Assembly: GCA_026985435.1 (NCBI GenBank)
Contig: JALSQL010000086.1
Location: forward strand, 1 to 10,237
Reading direction: 5' to 3'
Length of the DNA: 10,237 nucleotides
Source of the DNA: Acidilobaceae archaeon
Lineage (GTDB): Archaea; Thermoproteota; Thermoprotei_A; Sulfolobales; Acidilobaceae
Shown here one piece after another: positions 6,789 through 10,237 of this stretch (position 1 is the first letter of the stretch; every line of letters begins with the position of its first letter). The notes under the pieces were generated by a model. It was not told the DNA's origin, searched no databases, and saw nothing but the letters and a program-made list of their open reading frames with translations. The position numbers were made by a program, and so were the translations under genes.

Positions 6789-7469
6789 GCAGTAGACGCT
6801 AGCGCTGCCGCCAGCCACGTGTACATCAACCTGCACCGGGCCCCCGCCGCAGCCCTGGCTCGTGGCGTGCCCCCCGGCGACGTCTGCCCTGACCGTGGCG
6901 TTCCCGTATATCCAGAGGCTCACGCTGCCGCCGCTGACAGTTAGGTCAACCCTCGGGGCCGGGCCGAGGGGGGTGAGCCGCACCTCGGCGCTCCCCGACT
7001 TCACCCTGACGGTTAGGTTCCCAGCCGCCACGCCAGCCTCTAGGCCCCCGGCTGTTATCGAGAGCCTGAGGGTCCCCGCCGTGATATTCTCGACGCTGAC
7101 TCCCGCCATGCTGGCCGCTAGGTCTACCTCGTCGAGCCCCGGGGGTATGGTTATGTTCGCCCCGCAGTCCCAGCACAGCGGGGCCACGCTCCCGGCGGCG
7201 TCGACGCGCAGCCAGCCATCCTCGACGCTGGCGCTGGCCCTGCACCCCCACCCCCTGCCCGCCACTGCTACCCTCGCATCGCCCCCGGGGGCTACGCGGG
7301 CGCTCAGGCGTGAGAGGTGTATGGAGGCGCCCCTGAAGCCCGAGCCTAGGTCCTCGCTGTACGCCACGAGGGAGGCGATGCTGGGCAGCCAGAGGAGCAC
7401 CACGGCAGCGGCGGCCGCGACGGCGGCTATTAGTGCCACGTGTAGGGCTAGGGTTCTCTGGAGCCCCAA
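6771..7469 (-). CDS. Membrane-anchored beta-repeat protein, DUF4097-like
   Basis: The 232-residue protein has one N-terminal membrane helix (about 9-31) or uncleaved signal, then an extracellular part of short repeated strands. The repeats SVENITAGTLRLSITAGGLEAG and AAGNLTVRVKSGSAEVRL have the turn-rich G-x-hydrophobic pattern of DUF4097 putative adhesins, which fold as a beta solenoid. ITIPPGLDEVDL near 106-117 matches the IxVP step that opens this domain. Five cysteines, including a CWDC motif at 99-102 and one at 76, could form disulphides or bind a metal outside the cell. Several sequons (NIT, NLT, NAT) are present. The TTG start has a GGGGGT site 8 nt upstream, overlapping the stop of the preceding two-helix gene, so the two are translated from one message. 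The gene is last in the ArsR operon. It may be a surface sensor or envelope-stress component; this is inferred from similar bacterial cassettes. Confidence 0.72.
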   Translation of the reverse strand: MGLQRTLALHVALIAAVAAAAAVVLLWLPSIASLVAYSEDLGSGFRGASIHLSRLSARVAPGGDARVAVAGRGWGCRASASVEDGWLRVDAAGSVAPLCWDCGANITIPPGLDEVDLAASMAGVSVENITAGTLRLSITAGGLEAGVAAGNLTVRVKSGSAEVRLTPLGPAPRVDLTVSGGSVSLWIYGNATVRADVAGGHATSQGCGGGPVQVDVHVAGGSASVYCLAPRS

Positions 7470-7482
7470 GAGCCTGCACCCC

Positions 7483-7776
7483 CTAGCTCTCGAGGCTCCT
7501 CCTGAGTGCGTCTATCGCCTCCCGCAGCCTCCTGATCTCCTCGCCTATGATGCTGGCTTCGCGGCTCAGCTTGATCCTCTCGTCCAGCCAGCTCCTGGTA
7601 ACCTTGGACCACGATATTATGGCGACGACCCACACGAGGAACCCGAAGGCCACGCCCGCCGAGGCGTAGTAGTAGACCGCGGCCACCGTGAAGACCGCCA
7701 GGGGGATCATGACGGCCAGGGTTACCGCCACGAATATCCTGTCCACCCTCTCAGCCTCGCCCGCCACCGCTACCAC
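7483..7776 (-). CDS. Small two-helix membrane protein with coiled-coil tail
   Basis: The 97-residue protein has a short charged N-terminus, one membrane helix at about 14-36, a tight turn, and a second at about 41-57 ending in VVAIISW. A basic stretch and an amphipathic helix (EEIRRLREAIDALRRSLES) follow, likely a cytosolic coiled coil. I do not recognise a named family. The GTG start lies inside the 3' end of the ArsR gene (26-bp overlap), and the stop is 13 nt before the beta-repeat gene, so it is the middle gene of a tight three-gene operon. A second GTG nine bases later (7767) could also start it. By position it may link the regulator to the membrane-anchored partner, as small membrane proteins do in bacterial PadR/DUF1700/DUF4097 cassettes. 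That is an analogy, not homology I can show. Confidence 0.75.
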   Translation of the reverse strand: MVAVAGEAERVDRIFVAVTLAVMIPLAVFTVAAVYYYASAGVAFGFLVWVVAIISWSKVTRSWLDERIKLSREASIIGEEIRRLREAIDALRRSLES

Positions 7777-8101
7777 CCCAGCACCGCCCGGCGGCCTCCG
7801 CTATCGAGGCCGGGCTCAGCCGGAGCTCCCCCCTCCAGGTGAGGGTGTAGACCCTCCTCGCGACCGCCTTCCCACCCTCCACTACGACGCTGCTCTCCAC
7901 TATCCCGGCGCTCTCCAGCTTCTTCAGGTGAACCTTCGCCAGCGCCCTCGACACCCCGAGGGCCGAGGCTATCTCCGACAGGTACATGGGCCCGCTCCTC
8001 CAGAGCAGGGCTACCATCGCTAGCCTCAGGGGGTGGGAGAGCCCGTCCAGCTTGGAGGCCAGCTCCTCCAGGGCTCCACACCGCAACCCACCACCCTCCA
8101 C
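7751..8101 (-). CDS. ArsR-type winged-helix transcriptional regulator
   Basis: The 116-residue DNA-binding protein contains the ArsR/HTH_20 pattern LSHPLRLAMVALL (about 21-33), YLSEIASALGVSRALAKVHLKKLESAGIVE (helix-turn-helix, about 40-69), then the wing VVEGGKAVARRVYTLT. No cysteine pair typical of metal-sensing ArsR proteins is in the recognition helix. The wing followed by a short LRLSP strand resembles archaeal regulators that sense other cues. The GTG at 8101 lies 26 nt after a TATA box on this strand, so the message is probably leaderless. It overlaps the downstream membrane gene by 26 bp. It probably controls its own operon and perhaps the divergent cyclodeaminase gene. Confidence 0.85.
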   Translation of the reverse strand: MEGGGLRCGALEELASKLDGLSHPLRLAMVALLWRSGPMYLSEIASALGVSRALAKVHLKKLESAGIVESSVVVEGGKAVARRVYTLTWRGELRLSPASIAEAAGRCWGGSGGGRG

Positions 8102-8122
8102 TAGTAACAGTAGGATAACCAG

Positions 8123-8131
8123 TAATAAAAA
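8123..8131 (-). promoter_or_regulatory. TATA box of the ArsR operon, leaderless start
   Basis: On the minus strand TTTTTATTA is centred 26 nt before the GTG at 8101. The region between holds three AGTA copies on the plus strand (8103, 8109, 8121) and the palindrome ACTAGT at 8100-8105. These could be contact sites for the regulator. Confidence 0.6.
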
Positions 8132-8159
8132 GATTACGAAGGCCGGGGCCTGCCAAGCC

Positions 8160-8210
8160 CTAAAAGCCCTGGGCGCCCCGGGAGGGTGAGCCCTCGAGCC
8201 TTCCGGGGTG
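8160..8210 (+). promoter_or_regulatory. TATA-like box and ribosome binding site of the cyclodeaminase gene
   Basis: CTAAAAG (8160-8166) would start transcription near 8188. GGGGTG (8205-8210) is 9 nt before the TTG start. Together with the minus-strand box at 8123-8131, this 118-bp gap holds two divergent promoters. Confidence 0.45.
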
Positions 8211-8219
8211 TAGGCCGCG

Positions 8220-9131
8220 TTGCCCGTAACGCTACTCTACCCCGGGGACGTCGACAGGCTGCTCACCCCCCGGCTCGCCGTATCGTGGGTCGAGAGGGTC
8301 CTCTCGAGCCCCGAGGCGGTCGAGGCCCCGAGGGCGAGCCTCGAGTACAAGGGCGGCTGGCTGGGCGTCATGGCGGCGGCCGGCTATGGGAGGCAGGCCG
8401 CCAAGATAGTGGGGGTCTACCCCGGCAACCCGGCCCGGGGGCTCCCCCTGGTTCGGGGCGTGCTAGTGCTGCTGGACTCCGACTCGGGGGAGCCGGTGCT
8501 AGTCGCCCCGGCCGAGGAGGCGACCGGGTGGAGGACCGCTGCAGCCACCGCCGTGGCCCTGCGCCTCCTCGGCTACCGTGGCGGAGGCGTGCTGGGGATT
8601 GTCGGGGCCGGGGTTCAGGGCCGCTACCACGCCATGCTCCTCTCCAGCATCTACAAGCCCGGGGAGATCCTAGTCTACTCGAGGACCCGCAGCAGGGCCG
8701 AGGCGCTCGCCTCGAGCCTGGGCGGCAGGGCTGCGGGGAGCCTGGCCGAGCTTCTCGCCGCCAGCGACGTGGTGGTCCTCGCCACGACCTCCGAGGCCCC
8801 CCTCGCCTCGGCGTCGAACACCAGGAGGGGGGCGCTCGTGGCCAGCGTGGGGGCCCCGAGGCCCGTGAGGGAGCTCTCGGACGACCTGCTAGCCGAGGCT
8901 GGCTGCGTGCTCGTGGACTCGCCCATAGCGCACCTAGAGAGCGACGACGCCGCGAGGGCCCCCAGGAGGGTGACGCTCGCCGAGGCCCTCCAGGGCAGGG
9001 CCGAGTGCAGGCCCGGCGGGTTCAGGGTCTACAAGAGCGTCGGGACGCCCCTCCTAGACCTGGCAGCCGCCCTGGCCATAGAGGAGGCCCTGGCGTCCAG
9101 GCGGGGGCAGAAACATTTAAATATTTCGTAG
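8220..9131 (+). CDS. Ornithine cyclodeaminase / mu-crystallin family NAD(P)-dependent enzyme
   Basis: The 303-residue protein has the family order: an N-terminal substrate domain with GLPLVRGVLVLLDSDSG near 74-90, ATGWRTAAATAVALRLLG near 101-118, the nucleotide loop GIVGAGVQG at 126-134 (GxGxxG), and ILVYSRTRSRAEALA. The C-terminal VYKSVGTPLLDLAAALAIEEAL (about 270-291) matches the family FKSxGxxxxDxAxA block. The family includes ornithine cyclodeaminase, alanine dehydrogenase of archaea, ketimine reductases and lysine cyclodeaminase. In ornithine cyclodeaminase the motif GAD-x-P-GK-EL supplies a catalytic Asp. Here it reads GAPRPVREL (211-219), without that Asp, so an imine reductase or amino-acid dehydrogenase role is more likely than ornithine cyclisation. 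The TTG start is supported by GGGGTG. The last residues, about QKHLNIS, are encoded in AT-rich DNA that probably belongs to the IS607 element, so the native end has been changed. Confidence 0.87.
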   Translation: MPVTLLYPGDVDRLLTPRLAVSWVERVLSSPEAVEAPRASLEYKGGWLGVMAAAGYGRQAAKIVGVYPGNPARGLPLVRGVLVLLDSDSGEPVLVAPAEEATGWRTAAATAVALRLLGYRGGGVLGIVGAGVQGRYHAMLLSSIYKPGEILVYSRTRSRAEALASSLGGRAAGSLAELLAASDVVVLATTSEAPLASASNTRRGALVASVGAPRPVRELSDDLLAEAGCVLVDSPIAHLESDDAARAPRRVTLAEALQGRAECRPGGFRVYKSVGTPLLDLAAALAIEEALASRRGQKHLNIS

Positions 9132-9151
9132 TGTATCTTTTTGTATCGGAG
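9116..9151 (+). promoter_or_regulatory. tnpA promoter and ribosome binding site
   Basis: TTTAAATA (9116-9123) is a strong TATA box. CGGAG at 9147-9151 is 8 nt before the ATG at 9160. The TATA box lies within the last codons of the cyclodeaminase gene. Confidence 0.6.
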
Positions 9152-9159
9152 AATGGCGG

Positions 9160-9798
9160 ATGACAGAGAGACTAGTACCACCTAGGGAGGCTTGTAGAAG
9201 GCTAGGGATAAGCTTCATCACTTTGAAGAGATGGATTTACTCGGGTAAGATTAGAGCGGTTAGGACACCTACTGGTAGGTGGATGATACCGGAGAGCGAG
9301 ATTGAGAAGATTATAAGTGGGAAAGAGGAAACAGGAGAATCTAGAGCTGTTATCTATGCTCGTATAAGCTCTAGCGACCAGAAAAGCGACCTAGAGAGGC
9401 AAATACAATATCTTACACAGTATTGTAGTGCTAAAGGCTATAGGGTAGTAGATGTTCTAAGCGATGTAGCCAGCGGGTTGAAGACTAATCGTAGAGGACT
9501 GCTGAAGCTCTTCAACTACGTGGTTAATAGGCAGGTTGACGTTGTTGTAGTAACGTATAGGGACAGGTTAACACGCTTCGGGTTTGAATACCTTGAGTAT
9601 TTCTTCAAGCAGTACGGTGTGAGGATAGAGGTCGCCTATGGAGAGGAGCCGAAGGATGCCTATCAAGAGCTGGTTGAGGACTTGATAGCAATCGTAACTA
9701 GCTTCGCTGGTAAACTCTACGGGTTGAGGAGTCATAAGAAGAAACGGTTGGTTCAAGGCTTCAAAAGGCTCCTAGAGGAGGTTGAGAAGAATGGTTAA
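9160..9798 (+). CDS. tnpA: IS607-family serine recombinase TnpA
   Basis: The 212-residue transposase has a MerR-like helix-turn-helix in residues 1-50 (PPREACRRLGISFITLKRWI, then GKIRAVRTPTGRWMIPESEI) that binds element ends. A serine-resolvase catalytic domain follows. YARISSSDQ at 66-74 places the nucleophile at about Ser70 with Arg68 beside it. DLERQ (77-81) and YRDRLTRFG (132-140) supply the other active-site residues. The HTH-first order and this size are specific to IS607, whereas resolvases carry the HTH last. The C-terminus is basic (RSHKKKRLVQGFKRLLEE). All key residues appear intact, so the enzyme could be active. Its stop overlaps the tnpB start by 8 bp, indicating translational coupling. 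Codon use differs from the chromosomal genes, as expected for an acquired element. Confidence 0.93.
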   Translation: MTERLVPPREACRRLGISFITLKRWIYSGKIRAVRTPTGRWMIPESEIEKIISGKEETGESRAVIYARISSSDQKSDLERQIQYLTQYCSAKGYRVVDVLSDVASGLKTNRRGLLKLFNYVVNRQVDVVVVTYRDRLTRFGFEYLEYFFKQYGVRIEVAYGEEPKDAYQELVEDLIAIVTSFAGKLYGLRSHKKKRLVQGFKRLLEEVEKNG

Positions 9799-10237
9799 AG
9801 TTACGAGAACCGTTATAGTGAGAAGCATTAAACTCCCTAGGAGGATATTCAGCGTATTCGTTGAGCTTGAGGGAATGTACCGCAACATGGTCGAGCAACT
9901 AGTTCTCTTTGCGGTAAAGAATAATGTTAAGAGCTTCGCTAGGCTAAAGGCGTTGAAATACCGTGAAACGAGAAACCTATACCCACATCTGCCATCGCAC
10001 TACGTGTATACAGCATGTCAAGACGCTAGTACTAGGGCTAAGAGCTTCCTAAGATTGAAGAAACTTGGATTAGCTAAGAGAGAATACCCAGAGGTTAAGA
10101 GGGTTAGCGTCTGGCTTGACGACCACGTGTGGAAGCCCAATGGATACACGTCAATCAGGATAGCTACTCATAAAGGATGGGTAACAATAGAATTCGAGCC
10201 TCATAAACAGTACTGGAGATACGTTAATCGTGGATGG
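9791..10237 (+). CDS. tnpB: TnpB RNA-guided nuclease of IS607 element, N-terminal part
   Basis: The frame opens with ATG at 9791, overlapping tnpA by 8 bp (9791-9798), and runs 149 codons to the window edge without a stop. It begins MVKVTRTVIVRSIKLPRRIF and includes NLYPHLPSHYVYTACQDAS near 63-80 followed by a basic helix (TRAKSFLRLKKLGLAKRE). This is the pattern of the N-terminal WED/REC part of archaeal TnpB proteins. Full length would be about 400 residues. The RuvC active-site residues and zinc finger lie beyond the window, so whether the nuclease is intact cannot be judged. In this family TnpB uses an RNA from the element right end to cut DNA at the donor site and keep the element. Confidence 0.9.
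   Translation, partial: MVKVTRTVIVRSIKLPRRIFSVFVELEGMYRNMVEQLVLFAVKNNVKSFARLKALKYRETRNLYPHLPSHYVYTACQDASTRAKSFLRLKKLGLAKREYPEVKRVSVWLDDHVWKPNGYTSIRIATHKGWVTIEFEPHKQYWRYVNRGW

Larger units (their letters stand above)
9103..10237 (+). mobile_element. IS607-family insertion element, left part, cut by the window edge
   Basis: The base composition drops sharply from GC-rich to near-even at about 9108-9115, with codons such as AGA, ATA and TTA becoming common. The segment holds a MerR/serine-recombinase TnpA and an overlapping TnpB, the standard IS607 pair. IS607 elements lack terminal inverted repeats and insert at GG dinucleotides. The run GGGGG at 9103-9107 is a fitting target. The exact left end is not fixed from one copy, and the right end, with the TnpB guide RNA region, lies outside. 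Confidence 0.8.

Noticed and set aside
6862..7842. Plus-strand 326-residue reading frame opposite the ArsR operon
   Set aside because: It is antisense to two minus-strand genes with membrane helices, start sites and coupled stops, and its own product is Ser/Pro-rich low complexity.
8186..9163. 325-residue reading frame overlapping the cyclodeaminase gene
   Set aside because: Low-complexity Arg/Gly/Pro product; the frame from 8220 has the GxGxxG loop and family blocks.
9154..9186. Earlier ATG just before tnpA
   Set aside because: It opens a frame of only about ten codons in a different phase; the ATG at 9160 starts the HTH domain.
1..10237. tRNA, rRNA, C/D box RNA or CRISPR array
   Set aside because: No cloverleaf, spaced repeats or paired C and D boxes were seen outside coding sequence by reading both strands; a covariance-model scan was not possible.

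Overview
The window reads as chromosomal DNA of a GC-rich, probably hyperthermophilic crenarchaeon (Thermoproteota, Desulfurococcales-like). The grounds are heavy use of AGG for Arg and ATA for Ile, GTG and TTG start codons, TATA boxes about 26 nt before starts (some apparently leaderless), GGTG-type ribosome binding sites and archaeal gene families. The species cannot be fixed from the sequence alone.

Layout, left to right. (1) 3-866: the 3' part of a probable surface or secreted protein, less GC-rich than its neighbours and rich in N-glycosylation sequons. (2) 1169-2713: an ABC-class P-loop ATPase of the COG3044/MRB1590 type. Its conserved N-terminus can be read upstream to about 1073 or 1033, but no ATG, GTG or TTG lies in that frame. 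(3) 2791-4659: a secreted homologue of plant and fungal peptide-N-glycosidase A. (4) 4817-5431: an unrecognised cytosolic alpha/beta protein. (5) 5544-6788: a 12-helix MFS transporter, convergent with and overlapping by 18 bp the minus-strand operon that follows.

(6) Minus strand, 8101 down to 6771: ArsR-type regulator, then a two-helix membrane protein with a coiled-coil tail, then a membrane-anchored beta-repeat protein like DUF4097. This resembles the bacterial regulator / small membrane protein / DUF4097 cassettes and probably forms one autoregulated envelope unit with a leaderless promoter. (7) 8220-9131: an ornithine cyclodeaminase / mu-crystallin family dehydrogenase, divergent from the ArsR operon.

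(8) From about 9103 to the right edge: the left part of an IS607-family element. It is visibly AT-richer, with a serine recombinase TnpA and the first 149 codons of TnpB overlapping by 8 bp. It abuts the 3' end of the cyclodeaminase gene, whose last codons and stop appear to lie in element DNA that also carries the tnpA TATA box.

The main candidates for novelty are the archaeal PNGase A homologue, the ArsR/2TM/beta-repeat cassette, the start problem of the ABC-class ATPase and the IS607 junction. No tRNA, rRNA or CRISPR array was seen.
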